This document shows, piece by piece, positions 30,393 through 42,663 of a DNA stretch of 64,000 bases (positions are counted from its first letter, which is position 1; the number at the start of each line of letters is the position of its first letter). The notes beneath the pieces were generated by a model. That model had not been told where the DNA came from, did not search any database, and saw only the letters and a program-made list of their open reading frames with translations. The position numbers and the translations under genes were made by a program. The DNA is taken from positions 2,666,001-2,730,000 of the forward strand of contig NZ_CP014513.1 of assembly GCF_001577365.1 (NCBI RefSeq), written 5' to 3'. Origin of the DNA: Frondihabitans sp. PAMC 28766. Lineage in GTDB: Bacteria > Actinomycetota > Actinomycetes > Actinomycetales > Microbacteriaceae.

Positions 30393-31313
30393 CTAAAGTT
30401 TCGGCTGCCGGGCGGCTCGAGAATGCGCCGCAGGCAATGCCATCAAGTCTACGACCTCCTGGGCCGCTTCGCTGACCTCGTTGTTGACGACTTTCGCGTC
30501 GAACTCGTCCTGCGCAGCCAGCTCGACCTTCGCGGTCTCGAGTCGGCGCTGTTGATCGGCTGTGTCTTCGGTGCCGCGGCCGATGAGGCGGCGCACCAAC
30601 TCCTCCCACGTGGGCGGCAGCAGGAACACGAGGACGGCCTCCGGCATGACCGCGCGCACCTGCCGAGCCCCCTGCAGGTCGATCTCGAGCAGCACGCTGC
30701 GGCCCTTGTCGAGCGCGGCGTCGATCGGCGGCCGCGGCGTGCCGTAGCGGAAGGAGTTGTGCACCGTCGCGTACTCGAGCAGCTCGTGCTCGGCGATCAT
30801 GCGGTCGAACTCGGCGTCGTCGACGAAGTAGTAGTGCACGCCGTCGATCTCTCCGGGCCGCGGCGCCCGCGTCGTCGCCGAGATGGAGAGGTGCACATCG
30901 GGGTAGTTGTCGCGGATGTAGCTCGACACGGTGCCCTTGCCGACTGCGGTGGGCCCCGCGAGCACGACGAGACGCGATTTGAGGCGCCCCTTCGACTCAC
31001 GGTGCTGCAGCCAGTCGCTGAGGGTCGTTCGCTGCCGGACGCCGAGGCCGCCGACGCGCTTGGAGTCGGCGATGCCGAGCTGCTCCATGATGCGGGCGAC
31101 GCGGGTGGGCCCGATGCCGGGGATGCTCGTCAGCAGCTCGCGCACGCGGAGTGTCGCCTCGGGGGCTGTCGGTTCGGCAGCCCAGCCCGACTCGGCGACT
31201 TCGAGGGCGGTGCGAGCACGCTCGGCGACGTCCCGCTTGACGGCAGCGCGGGCCCGGCGAGCAGCGACGGCGGCCTTGGCGGCAGCAGCCCGGTCTACAG
31301 GCGGCGGGGTCAT
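30393..31313 (-). CDS. gmk: integration host factor (mIHF) fused to guanylate kinase
   Basis: 306 residues from ATG 31313, whose ATGA overlaps the pyrF stop. Residues 1-103 are a complete mycobacterial-type IHF: a long basic helix rich in Ala/Arg followed by the DNA-binding region [21 protein letters not shown] and [10 protein letters not shown]. After a short basic linker (104-113) the guanylate kinase begins: P-loop GPTAVGKGT (120-128), [15 protein letters not shown] and YGTPRPPI for GMP, and [14 protein letters not shown] near the end. No stop or internal start separates the parts. GMK makes GDP from GMP; mIHF is a nucleoid protein. In mycobacteria they are adjacent separate genes. The fusion may be cleaved or re-initiated; that is unknown. 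Confidence 0.93.
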   Translation of the reverse strand: MTPPPVDRAAAAKAAVAARRARAAVKRDVAERARTALEVAESGWAAEPTAPEATLRVRELLTSIPGIGPTRVARIMEQLGIADSKRVGGLGVRQRTTLSDWLQHRESKGRLKSRLVVLAGPTAVGKGTVSSYIRDNYPDVHLSISATTRAPRPGEIDGVHYYFVDDAEFDRMIAEHELLEYATVHNSFRYGTPRPPIDAALDKGRSVLLEIDLQGARQVRAVMPEAVLVFLLPPTWEELVRRLIGRGTEDTADQQRRLETAKVELAAQDEFDAKVVNNEVSEAAQEVVDLMALPAAHSRAARQPKL

Positions 31314-32208
31314 GCGAGGCACGAGGCCACCTCGTCGTGGGCCGAGCGGATCGCAGCGGCGACTGCGGAGACGGACGCTGCGGCCGTGGGCTGGGAGGCG
31401 CCGGCCTGCAGCAACGACCTCGACGCGGACACGAGCACGCTGCCCGTCGCCGCGCCGAAGAGCTGCTGCACGTCGCCGTAGCGAGCTCCCTGCGCGCCGA
31501 ACCCGGGGGCGAGGATCGGCGTGCCGACCAGGGCGTCGCGCGAGATGCCGTAGTCGGCGAGCTCGACGGTGGCGCCGATCACGAGCCCCACCGAGCCCAG
31601 TGAAGACGAGCCCAGCGACGACGAGCCCAGCGAAGCGGACGGGTCGGACGCGGCGTTGTCGTGGAGCACGTCGTCGACGATACCTGCGGCGACGGTGCGG
31701 CCGTCCGACAGAATCGCCGTCTGGGTGAGACGCGCCTCAGGATTCGACGTGGCGGCGAGCACGAACACCCCGCGCCCCGAGGCGCGCGCCTTCGCGATGA
31801 ATCCGGCGTTGGCGCCGAGCCCCTGGAAGGCGGCCACCGTCACGGCGTCGACACGCAGAGGCGACGCGTCGTCGAGCCAGGCGTCGCCGTAGGAGTCCAT
31901 CGTGGTGCCGATGTCGCCGCGCTTCGCGTCTCCGATGACGAGGAGGTCGGTGTCGCGAGCCGCGGCCAGCACCTGCTCGAGCGCCTCGAATCCTGCCGCC
32001 CCGTAGCGCTCGTAGAACGCCACCTGCGGCTTGATCACCGGGGCGAGGCCTGAGGCCGCCTCGACGACGCGCAGGCCGAACTCCTGTGCTCCGGCCGCCG
32101 AGACCGGCAGCCCCCACTGCTCGAGCAGGTGGGGGTGCGGGTCGATGCCGACGCAGAGCTGCCCGAAGCGGCCGAACGACTCGGCGAGTCGCGAGCCGAA
32201 GGCTGCCG

Positions 32209-32212
<4 letters not shown>
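31310..32212 (-). CDS. pyrF: orotidine 5'-phosphate decarboxylase (type 2)
   Basis: 300 residues from ATG 32212 (ATGA overlap with carB). It decarboxylates OMP to [20 protein letters not shown] and [18 protein letters not shown] (with the catalytic Asp-Lys-Asp set) mark the type 2 family common in actinobacteria. Around residue 205 there is an unusual insertion [17 protein letters not shown], encoded by a 15-bp tandem repeat. The gene is otherwise complete. Confidence 0.95.
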
Positions 32213-35567
<3,355 letters not shown>

Positions 35568-35568
<1 letters not shown>

Positions 35569-36719
35569 TACGCGGAAGCTCCGTTACGGCTGATGACGAG
35601 GGCGCGGAACCGGTCGAAGAGGTGGTTGCTGTCGTGGGGGCCCGCGGCCGCCTCGGGGTGGTACTGGACTGAGAAGGCAGGGATATCGAGGGCGCGGAGG
35701 CCCTCCACCACGTTGTCGTTGAGCGAGAAGTGGCTGACCTCGACGCGGCCGAAGCCGGCCGGCGAGTCGAGCACGCCGTCGATGGGGGCGTCGACCGCGA
35801 AGCCGTGGTTCTGGCTCGTGATCTCGACCGTGCCGGTGGTCTTGTCCCACACCGGCTGATTGATGCCGCGGTGGCCGAAGGGCAGCTTGTAGGTGCCGAA
35901 CCCGAGGGCACGGCCGAGCAGCTGGTTGCCGAAGCAGATGCCGAAGAAGGGCAGCCCGTCGCGGAGGGCGCCCTGCAGCAGCTCGACCTGCGAGTCGGAG
36001 GCGGCAGGGTCGCCGGGGCCGTTCGAGTAGAAGAGCGCATCCGGTGCGATCTCGCGCAGCTCGTCGGCCGTGACCGACTGCGGCAGGACGATCACGTCGA
36101 AGCCGCGCTCGGCGAGGTAGCGCACCGTCGAGGCCTTGACGCCGAGGTCGAGCACGGCGACGGATCCGACGCGCTGCCCCACGGCGGGCACGTCGTAGCG
36201 CTCTTTGGTGGAGACCTCGCTCGAGAGGTTGAGGCCGCGCATGTCACGCCCGGCCTTCACGATCTCGAGCATGTCGGCCTCGGGCAGCTCGGCTTCCGAG
36301 CCGGAGAAGATGCCGGCCTTCATCGAGCCGGTGTCGCGGAGGCGCCTCGTGATCGCGCGGGTGTCGACCCCGCGGATGCCGACGATGCCGTCGTCCACGA
36401 GCTGGTCGTCGAGCGAGCCCCGGGCCCGGTAGTTCGAGACGACGCGGCTGGCGTCGCGGACGACGAAGCCGGCGACCCAGATGCGGCTCGACTCCGGGTC
36501 CTCGTCGTTGACGCCGGTGTTGCCGATGTGCGGCGCCGTCATGACGACGACCTGGCCGGCGTACGACGGGTCGGTCAGGGTCTCCTGGTAGCCGGTCATG
36601 CCCGTGGCGAAGACGGCCTCGCCCAGGGTGCGTCCGGTCGCACCGTACGCGCGGCCGACGAATCGGCTGCCGTCTTCGAGCACGAGCACGGCGGGGGTGG
36701 TGGGGGTGACCGTTGTCAC
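35568..36719 (-). CDS. carA: carbamoyl-phosphate synthase small subunit
   Basis: 383 residues from GTG 36719. The N-terminal CarA domain begins with [16 protein letters not shown]. The C-terminal class I glutamine amidotransferase has the nucleophile in [16 protein letters not shown] and the His-Glu pair at the [13 protein letters not shown] motif. It releases ammonia from glutamine for CarB. The GTGA overlap with the preceding PH-like gene and TAATG with carB show coupling. Confidence 0.97.
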
Positions 36720-37267
36720 GGGGTGGTGTCTCCTCTGGTGGGGGCGGTGCCCGCGGCGTCTGCAGAACCTGCAGGGCCGGTCGCGGGAACGAGTGCCGTG
36801 AGAGCGTCGACGAGCGGCGTGGAGCCTTCGTTGTCGCGCAGGTAGGTGTCGACGGGCGCCTCGCCGAGGCGCCAACCGATGCGGACGAGGCCGCCGTTCT
36901 CGACGACGCGGTCGATCGTCCAGGTGGCGGTGGCGACGCTCGTGATGTCGGCGATCGGGATCAGGAAGGGGCGCACCCCCGCGATGTCGAGCACGAGGCC
37001 CTCGGGGTGCACGGTGGCGACGGCACGACCGCGGAAGCCGAGGCCATGCGTGACGATCCGGTCGAGCTGGTCGCCGGATCGCGTCGTGGCGACGTAGAAC
37101 AGGTCGCGCGAGAGGGCCGCTGTGCCGAGATCGCCCTCGGCGGGGGCGGGCGTCGGGCGGGCGACGTCTGCCTGGCGGCGTCCGCGGCGCTTCCAGCCCC
37201 ACCGCATGACGAAGTAGACACCGACGCACGCGAGCAGGAAGCCCGCGCCGATCACCCAGTCGATCAC
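36716..37267 (-). CDS. PH-like domain membrane protein of the pyr operon
   Basis: 183 residues from GTG 37267, overlapping pyrC by GTGA and carA by GTGA. One N-terminal transmembrane helix ([20 protein letters not shown]) is followed by a basic stretch and a beta-rich region resembling a bacterial PH-like fold (about 55-150), with an Ala/Gly/Pro tail. This conserved actinobacterial gene between pyrC and carA has no proven function. The orientation (N-out, C-in) is inferred from the positive stretch after the helix. Confidence 0.75.
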   Translation of the reverse strand: MIDWVIGAGFLLACVGVYFVMRWGWKRRGRRQADVARPTPAPAEGDLGTAALSRDLFYVATTRSGDQLDRIVTHGLGFRGRAVATVHPEGLVLDIAGVRPFLIPIADITSVATATWTIDRVVENGGLVRIGWRLGEAPVDTYLRDNEGSTPLVDALTALVPATGPAGSADAAGTAPTRGDTTP

Positions 37268-38607
37268 AGGGCGGCCGCCGTCGCGCGCTGCTCGATCAGC
37301 TCGGGGTCGAGCACGCGCCCGTCGAGCACCGTGGCGTAGCCCGAGTGGAAGGTGGCGACGACGCGGCCGGGCAGCTCGCGCTCGAGGTAGGGCGAGTTCG
37401 TGCTCTTGCCGGCGAGGTCGTCGACCGAGAATGTCCTGGTCACACTTCGATCGTAGAGCGTGATCTCGGCAGGTGACCCCACTCCGATCGGCGCCCCGTG
37501 CCCGTCGACCTGCCCGATGCGCGCCGGGGCGGCCGAGAGCACGCGCTCGACGTCGGCCCAGTCGATCAGGTCGGTCTCGACCATCGTCTTGTGCACGACG
37601 CTCAGAGCGGACTCGAGCCCGACCATTCCGTTGGCGGCGTTGTCCCACTCGCAGGCCTTCGCCTCCTTGGTGTGGGGCGCATGGTCGGTGGCGACGATGT
37701 CGATCGTGCCGTCTGCGAGGGCGGCGCGGAGGGCCTCGACGTCTTCGGCGCGGCGCAGCGGCGGGTTCACTTTGTAGCGGGCGTCGTAGGTCGACACGAG
37801 GTCCTCGGTGAGCAGCAGGTGGTGCGGGGTGACCTCGGCGGTCACGTCGAACCCGCGCGACTTCGCCCACCTGATCACCTCGACGCTGCCCGCGGTCGAG
37901 ACGTGGCAGACGTGCAGGCGGGCGCCGACGTGGTGGGCGAGCAGCACGTCGCGGGCGATGATCGACTCCTCGGCGACCGCGGGCCAGCCGGCGAGCCCGA
38001 GCGTCGCGCTGAGCTCTCCCTCGTTCATCTGCGCGCCGATCGTGAGGCGCGGGTCCTGCGCGTGCTGTGCGAGCACTCCCCCGAAGCCCTTGATGTATTC
38101 GAGCGCTCGCCGCATCAGCAGCGGGTCGGCGACGCACTGGCCGTCGTCCGAGAAGACGCGCACCCGGGCCTTCGACCGCGCCATGGCGCCGATCTCCGAC
38201 AGGTGGGTGCCGCCGAGACCCTGCGACACGGCGCCGATCGGGCGCACGGTCACGTAGCCTGCGCGGTCGCCGAGCGCCTGCACCTGCTCGACGACGCCGG
38301 CCGTGTCGGCGACGGGCGACGAGTTCGCCATGGCGTTGACGGCCGTGAAGCCGCCGGCCGCTGCGGCGCGAGAGCCGGTGAGCACAGTCTCGCTGCCCTC
38401 GAAGCCGGGCTCGCGGAGGTGCGTGTGCAGGTCGACGAGACCCGGCAGTGCAAGGAGCCCGTCGGCATCGATTCGAGTCGCGCCCGCTTCGCTGAGGTTC
38501 GTGCCGAGAGCCTTGACGACTCCCCCGCCGTCACGGCCTGCACCGATCAGGATGTCGGTGGTTCGGCCGTCCGAGAGGGTCGCCCCCACGATCAGGTGGT
38601 CGGTCAT
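37264..38607 (-). CDS. pyrC: dihydroorotase
   Basis: 447 residues. A class I amidohydrolase, it cyclises carbamoyl-aspartate. The metal ligands are in [15 protein letters not shown], the active-site loops are [11 protein letters not shown] and [13 protein letters not shown], and [14 protein letters not shown] carries the catalytic Asp. Length is normal. The start shares ATGA with the pyrB stop. PyrC and PyrB of this class may associate, but nothing in the sequence proves it. Confidence 0.96.
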   Translation of the reverse strand: MTDHLIVGATLSDGRTTDILIGAGRDGGGVVKALGTNLSEAGATRIDADGLLALPGLVDLHTHLREPGFEGSETVLTGSRAAAAGGFTAVNAMANSSPVADTAGVVEQVQALGDRAGYVTVRPIGAVSQGLGGTHLSEIGAMARSKARVRVFSDDGQCVADPLLMRRALEYIKGFGGVLAQHAQDPRLTIGAQMNEGELSATLGLAGWPAVAEESIIARDVLLAHHVGARLHVCHVSTAGSVEVIRWAKSRGFDVTAEVTPHHLLLTEDLVSTYDARYKVNPPLRRAEDVEALRAALADGTIDIVATDHAPHTKEAKACEWDNAANGMVGLESALSVVHKTMVETDLIDWADVERVLSAAPARIGQVDGHGAPIGVGSPAEITLYDRSVTRTFSVDDLAGKSTNSPYLERELPGRVVATFHSGYATVLDGRVLDPELIEQRATAAAL

Positions 38608-39596
38608 TTCGCTCCTTCTGTCACGGTGGGTGCGCTTGTCGCGGCGGGTGTGCTCTCGCCGCCGGCGAGGGTCAGGTAGAGCACGGCCATCCGCACGGCG
38701 ACACCGTTCGTGACCTGCTCGAGCACGGTCGACTGCGGTGAGTCGGCGGCCTCGTCGCTGATCTCCAGCCCGCGGTTCATCGGCCCGGGGTGCATCACGA
38801 GCGTGGTCGGCCGCAGCCGGTGGAACCGGTCGGCCGTGAGACCCCAGGATCGCGAGTACTCGCGCCCGTTGGGGAAGAACGCCTCGTTCATGCGCTCCTG
38901 CTGGATGCGCAGCATCATCACCACGTCGGGGTCGACGGTCGCCAGAGCCTCGTCGAAGTCGTAGTGCACGTCGACGCCGAAGGCGGCGACACCGTTCGGC
39001 AGCAGCGTCGGCGGGGCGACGAACGTCACCTCGGCGCCGAGAGTCTTCAGCAGCCAGGCGTTCGAGCGGGCGACGCGGGAGTGCAGGATGTCGCCGACGA
39101 TCAGCACCTTCACGCCACTGAGATCGCGGCCACGACTGGCCGTGCCGTGGATCCTGCGCCGCATCGTGAACGCGTCAAGGAGAGCCTGCGTCGGGTGCTC
39201 GTGGGTGCCGTCGCCGGCGTTGACGACGCCCGCGTCGACCCACCCGCTCTCGGCCAGCACTCGCGGGGCGCCCGAGGCGGGGTGCCGGATCACGATGCCG
39301 TCGGCCCCCATCGCGGCGAGTGTCTGCGCGGTGTCCTTCAGCGACTCGCCTTTCGAGACGCTCGAGCCTTTCGCGGCGAAGTTGATCACGTCGGCGCTGA
39401 GGCGCTTGGCGGCGGCCTCGAACGAGATGCGCGTGCGGGTGGAGTCCTCGAAGAAGAGGTTGACGACCGTGATGCCCCGGAGAGTCGGCAGCTTGCGCAC
39501 CTCGCGCGTCGAGACGGCGGCCATGTCCTCGGCGATGTCGAGGATACGGAGTGCGTCGTCGCGCGACAGGTCCGCGGTGCTGAGGAGATGCTTCAC
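38604..39596 (-). CDS. pyrB: aspartate carbamoyltransferase catalytic subunit
   Basis: 330 residues ([16 protein letters not shown]). It condenses carbamoyl phosphate with aspartate. The carbamoyl-phosphate loop [13 protein letters not shown] and the 80s-type loop with Lys ([15 protein letters not shown]) are present, as are [11 protein letters not shown] and [11 protein letters not shown]. No PyrI regulatory chain is nearby. ATGA overlaps on both sides (pyrR and pyrC). Confidence 0.97.
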   Translation of the reverse strand: MKHLLSTADLSRDDALRILDIAEDMAAVSTREVRKLPTLRGITVVNLFFEDSTRTRISFEAAAKRLSADVINFAAKGSSVSKGESLKDTAQTLAAMGADGIVIRHPASGAPRVLAESGWVDAGVVNAGDGTHEHPTQALLDAFTMRRRIHGTASRGRDLSGVKVLIVGDILHSRVARSNAWLLKTLGAEVTFVAPPTLLPNGVAAFGVDVHYDFDEALATVDPDVVMMLRIQQERMNEAFFPNGREYSRSWGLTADRFHRLRPTTLVMHPGPMNRGLEISDEAADSPQSTVLEQVTNGVAVRMAVLYLTLAGGESTPAATSAPTVTEGAK

Positions 39597-40159
39597 CGGG
39601 TGACCTCCTCACGGTCGGGCGGCCCCTCGATGGCGACCTCTTCGCCGTCTTCGAGGTGGTCGACCCCGTCGAGACGCACGAAGATGCGCTCCTGCGCCGA
39701 GGTCGGCAGGTTCTTCCCGACGTAGTCGGCGCGGATCGGCAGCTCGCGGTGGCCGCGGTCGACCAGCACGGCGAGACGCACGATGCGGGGGCGGCCGAGC
39801 GAGCTCAGCGCATCCAGCGCGGCTCGGATCGTGCGGCCCGAGTAGAGCACGTCGTCGACCAGCACGACGGTCTTGCCGTCGATGCCGCCCTCGGGCACGC
39901 TCGTCGGCATGGGAGCCCGGGTGGGCTGGCGGCGCAGGTCGTCGCGGTACAGCGTGGCGTCGACGGCGCCGACGGGCACCGTCTGGCCGCTGATCGTGGC
40001 GAGGGCCGTCGCGATCCTGTCGGCGAGAAGGACGCCTCGGGTGGGGATTCCCATCACCACGAGATCGTCGGCCCCACGGTTGCCCTCGAGGATCTCGTGG
40101 GCGATGCGCGTGAGCGCGCGTGTGATGTCAGCCTGACTCAGCACTGTTCTGGTGCTCAA
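39593..40159 (-). CDS. pyrR: pyrimidine operon regulator / uracil phosphoribosyltransferase
   Basis: 188 residues from TTG 40159 ([12 protein letters not shown]), with AGGAGG at 40165-40170. The PRPP-binding signature [13 protein letters not shown] is intact. PyrR binds operon mRNA when UMP is plentiful; it also has weak UPRT activity in several species. The RNA hairpin just upstream fits its known binding loop, so the gene likely controls its own operon. First gene of pyrR-pyrB-pyrC-PH-carA-carB-pyrF. Confidence 0.96.
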   Translation of the reverse strand: MSTRTVLSQADITRALTRIAHEILEGNRGADDLVVMGIPTRGVLLADRIATALATISGQTVPVGAVDATLYRDDLRRQPTRAPMPTSVPEGGIDGKTVVLVDDVLYSGRTIRAALDALSSLGRPRIVRLAVLVDRGHRELPIRADYVGKNLPTSAQERIFVRLDGVDHLEDGEEVAIEGPPDREEVTR

Positions 40160-40164
40160 TCGGA

Positions 40165-40190
40165 CCTCCTTTCCCGTCTCTCTGGGCGGA
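40165..40190 (-). promoter_or_regulatory. candidate PyrR-binding RNA hairpin beside the pyrR ribosome site
   Basis: On the minus strand, positions 40190 to 40172 read TCCGCC, hexaloop CAGAGA, GACGGGA. The hexaloop fits the PyrR consensus CNGNGA, and the stem has the expected A-containing internal mismatch. The ribosome site AGGAGG (40170-40165) follows directly. Bound PyrR could block ribosome entry, as described for mycobacterial pyrR; no separate terminator was seen downstream of the loop. Confidence 0.7.
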
Positions 40191-40243
40191 TTTGAAGGTG
40201 GTCGTGTCGTTCGACCAGCCTAGCGCTTCCCGCCCATGACAAA

Positions 40244-40303
40244 ACTCCCGCGACCGGCACAGGATCTAGTCCGCGGACTAGATCGTGTGCCGGTCGCGGG
40301 AGT
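40244..40303. terminator. 60-nt near-perfect palindrome after the ohr gene
   Basis: Outer arms ACTCCCGCGACCGGCACA (40244-40261) and its exact complement (40286-40303) enclose a 22-nt perfect palindrome (40263-40284, core CTAGTCCGCGGACTAG). Only one G-G mismatch interrupts 30-nt arms. It lies 14 bp after the ohr stop and upstream of pyrR. It is a likely terminator, though no U run follows. Confidence 0.75.
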
Positions 40304-40316
40304 CGAGGGGGTGAGG

Positions 40317-40760
40317 TCAGGCCTCGAGCTGCGCGTCGAGCGTGATCTCGACACCCGTCAGCGCCTTCGAGACCGGGCAGCCGGCCTTTGCGGTGGCTGC
40401 GGCGTCGGCGAACTGCTCAGCAGTGACGCCGGTGACCTCGCCACGGACGGTGAGCTTGATGCCGGTCAGCTTGAAGCCGCCGTCGGACGAGTCCGGGCCG
40501 AGCGAGACGTCGGCCTTGACGTCGAGCGCCTCGATGGTGCCGCCGGCAGCGCCCAGGATGGCCGAGAACTGCATCGCATAGCAGGCGGAGTGCGCCGCGG
40601 CGATCAGCTCTTCGGGGCTGGTGTAGCCGCCGGCCTCGTCGGCGGCGCGCTTCGGGAAGGAGACGTCGAACGTGGCGAGCTTCGACGAGGTGAGCTCGAC
40701 CTGGCCCGAGCCCTCCTCGAGGGTTCCGTTCCAGGCGGTGCGTGCGGTGCGAGTGGGCAT
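40317..40760 (-). CDS. OsmC/Ohr-family organic hydroperoxide reductase
   Basis: 147 residues from ATG 40760. An alpha/beta dimeric peroxidase with two redox cysteines, Cys60 (AAHSACYAMQF) and Cys128 (AGCPVSKAL), and Arg near the N-terminus. It reduces organic hydroperoxides using dihydrolipoyl or low-molecular-weight thiols. Position directly after an OhrR-type regulator supports a peroxide-stress role. The sequence is closer to OsmC than to classical Ohr in the N-terminal TAWNGTLEEG stretch; either name is defensible. Confidence 0.9.
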   Translation of the reverse strand: MPTRTARTAWNGTLEEGSGQVELTSSKLATFDVSFPKRAADEAGGYTSPEELIAAAHSACYAMQFSAILGAAGGTIEALDVKADVSLGPDSSDGGFKLTGIKLTVRGEVTGVTAEQFADAAATAKAGCPVSKALTGVEITLDAQLEA

Positions 40761-40804
40761 GTGTCTCTTCTTTCGTGTGAGTGAGGCGGGAGAGGTCGGG
40801 CGGG

Positions 40805-41248
40805 TCAGGGGGCCGAGCGCACGCTGTCGGCGATGGCGGTGATCTGCTGCTGAAGAAGGCGGATGGCTTCAGGAGCGAGGCCGGTCGCGGCGCAGACACC
40901 GGCCGGGATCGAGGTGGCCAGCTCTCGGATCCTGCCGCCCTCGGCCGTCGGTACGACCTCGACGACCCGCTCGTCGGCGGTACTGCGGGCGCGCGTCAGG
41001 AGGCCGGCGGTCTCGAGGCGGCGCAACAGCGGCGAGAGCGTTCCGGAATCGAGGTGCAGGCGGTCGCCGAGGTGCGAGACCGAGACGGAGCCTTCCTCCC
41101 ACAGCACGAGCATCACCAGATACTGCGGGTAGGTGATGCCGAGGGGGGCGAGCAGCTCGCGATAGTGCGATGTCAGCGCCCGCGACGCGCTGTAGAGCGC
41201 GAAGCAGATCTGCTCGTCGAGCAGCGGCGTTGCCGGTGCGGTGGCCAT
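40805..41248 (-). CDS. ohrR: MarR-family regulator of OhrR type
   Basis: 147 residues from ATG 41248; the frame extends to 41299 but that part overlaps the operator. The sensing cysteine is Cys15 (LLDEQICFALYSASRAL), the hallmark of 1-Cys or 2-Cys OhrR. The winged helix (about 55-110) reads YPQYLVMLVLWEEG, SVSHLGDRLHLDSGTLSPLLRRLE and ADERVVEVVPT. Oxidation by organic peroxides should release DNA. It is followed by its target ohr gene after 44 bp. Confidence 0.9.
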   Translation of the reverse strand: MATAPATPLLDEQICFALYSASRALTSHYRELLAPLGITYPQYLVMLVLWEEGSVSVSHLGDRLHLDSGTLSPLLRRLETAGLLTRARSTADERVVEVVPTAEGGRIRELATSIPAGVCAATGLAPEAIRLLQQQITAIADSVRSAP

Positions 41249-41265
41249 GCGCTCACAGTACCACA

Positions 41266-41291
41266 TTGTGCACAACCAAGTTGCACGCAAC
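41266..41291. promoter_or_regulatory. candidate OhrR operator
   Basis: Two palindromes stand side by side upstream of ohrR: TTGTGCACAA (41266-41275) and GTTGCACGCAAC (41280-41291), with centres 15 bp apart. They lie 18-43 bp before the ATG, where promoter and operator are expected for an autoregulated MarR gene. Confidence 0.55.
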
Positions 41292-41307
41292 ATGTCCACC
41301 CCACGAT

Positions 41308-41369
41308 CCCTAACCTTTTCGGCTCACTCTGACCGTCCGGACGGTCAGGGCGAGCCGAAAAGGTAAGGG
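41308..41369. terminator. 62-nt nested palindrome after the SDR gene
   Basis: Outer arms CCCTAACCTTTTCGGCTC (41308-41325) and GAGCCGAAAAGGTAAGGG (41352-41369) pair with one mismatch. The inner 20-nt CTGACCGTCCGGACGGTCAG (41329-41348) is a perfect palindrome. It begins 11 bp after the SDR stop on the minus strand, upstream of the ohrR promoter. Confidence 0.75.
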
Positions 41370-41379
41370 TCGGGCGCGG

Positions 41380-42147
41380 TTAGAGGCCGACACTCCCCTG
41401 CATGATGCCGCCGTCAATGAAGACCGTCGTCGCAGTCATGTACGACGCCTTGCCCGACGCGAGGAAGACCACCATCTCGGCGATGTCCTCCGGTTGCGCG
41501 AGCTTGCCGACGGGGATCGAGTCGTCGAGCATCTTCAGCTTGGCGGGGTCGGCCACGGTCTCGGCGTTGATCGGGGTGTCGACGGCGCCGGGAGCCACGT
41601 TCACGACACGGATGCCGTGCGGGCCGAGTTCGACACCGGCGGTGCGGGTGAGCATGCGGGTGCCACCCTTCGAGACGCAGTAGGCGATGTTGCCTGGCAT
41701 CGGCCAGTCTTCGTGCACGCTCGACATGTTGATGACAAGGCCGGGTGTCTTCTGCGTGATGAACTGCTTCGCGGCGAACTGGGTGCCGAAGAATGCGCTC
41801 TTGAGGTTGACCGCCATGATCTTCTCGAACTCCTCCTCTGTGGTGTCGAGGATGCCGGTGCGGTTCTCGATGCCGGCGTTGTTGACGATCACGTCGAGGC
41901 GCCCGTAGGTGTCGACCGCCGTCTTGACCATCGAGTGGATGCCGTCGGCGGTCGAGACATCGGCGTCGACACCGACGGCCTTGCCGCCCGCGGCCTCGAT
42001 CTTGGCGATGATCTGATCGGTGACTTCGCCGTGAGCCACGTAGTCGATGACGATGTTGGCGCCCTCGCGGGCGGCCGCGATGACGATAGCCTCGCCGATG
42101 CCCGAGTTGCCGCCGGTGACGATGATGGTCTTGCCGTCGAGAAGCAT
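41380..42147 (-). CDS. short-chain dehydrogenase/reductase, glucose-1-dehydrogenase-like
   Basis: 255 residues from ATG 42147. Classical SDR: NAD(P) motif TGGNSGIGE, DADVS, NNAG at the adenine site, catalytic Ser in MSSVHE, Tyr-Lys in YCVSKGG, and the PGAVDTPIN segment after the active site. The C-terminal ending FLASGKASYMTATTVFIDGG is that of glucose 1-dehydrogenase and 3-oxoacyl-reductase relatives. The substrate is not deducible. It stands alone between nusB and ohrR. Confidence 0.85.
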   Translation of the reverse strand: MLLDGKTIIVTGGNSGIGEAIVIAAAREGANIVIDYVAHGEVTDQIIAKIEAAGGKAVGVDADVSTADGIHSMVKTAVDTYGRLDVIVNNAGIENRTGILDTTEEEFEKIMAVNLKSAFFGTQFAAKQFITQKTPGLVINMSSVHEDWPMPGNIAYCVSKGGTRMLTRTAGVELGPHGIRVVNVAPGAVDTPINAETVADPAKLKMLDDSIPVGKLAQPEDIAEMVVFLASGKASYMTATTVFIDGGIMQGSVGL

Positions 42148-42228
42148 GCTGCATCCTGTTCTGTGCGACACCCTGTCGCGCCCCACGGAACATACCGCCG
42201 CTCTCGATGTGCCTTCTCAGGCGTGCGG

Positions 42229-42648
42229 CTACCCGGCGGCGGCGGTGGAGGCGATGCGCCCGAGGAGGCCGTTGACGAAGCTCGCGGAGTCGTCGGTCGA
42301 GAGGCTCTGCGCCAGCTCGACGGCTTCGCTGATGGCGACGGCGCTCGGGATCTCGTCGTTGTGCGTCAACTCCCAGATGCCGATGCGCAGGATCGCGCGG
42401 TCGATCGTGGGCATGCGGGCCAGCGTCCAGCCCTGCGAGTAGGTCTCGATGAGCTCGTCGATCTCAGGACGGTTCTCGATGACGCCCTGCACGATGTCGC
42501 GGGCGTAGCCCCAGGAGGAGTTGCGCTCGGGCTCGGCCATCGCGCGCTGGGTCTCGGCGACGAGCGCGTCGTCGATGGAGATCTGGCGGATGTCGGCGAC
42601 GTAGAGGACGTCGAGGGCGCGCTTCCGCGCCTTGGTTCGTGCGCTCAC
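42229..42648 (-). CDS. nusB: transcription antitermination factor NusB
   Basis: 139 residues from GTG 42648. All-alpha RNA-binding protein of rRNA antitermination complexes, binding boxA with NusE/S10. The start ARKRALDVLYVAD and the ending STDDSASFVNGLLGRIA are characteristic. It is 15 bp after efp, a common pair in actinobacteria. Confidence 0.95.
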   Translation of the reverse strand: MSARTKARKRALDVLYVADIRQISIDDALVAETQRAMAEPERNSSWGYARDIVQGVIENRPEIDELIETYSQGWTLARMPTIDRAILRIGIWELTHNDEIPSAVAISEAVELAQSLSTDDSASFVNGLLGRIASTAAAG

Positions 42649-42663
42649 AGGTGTGCGGCGGCC

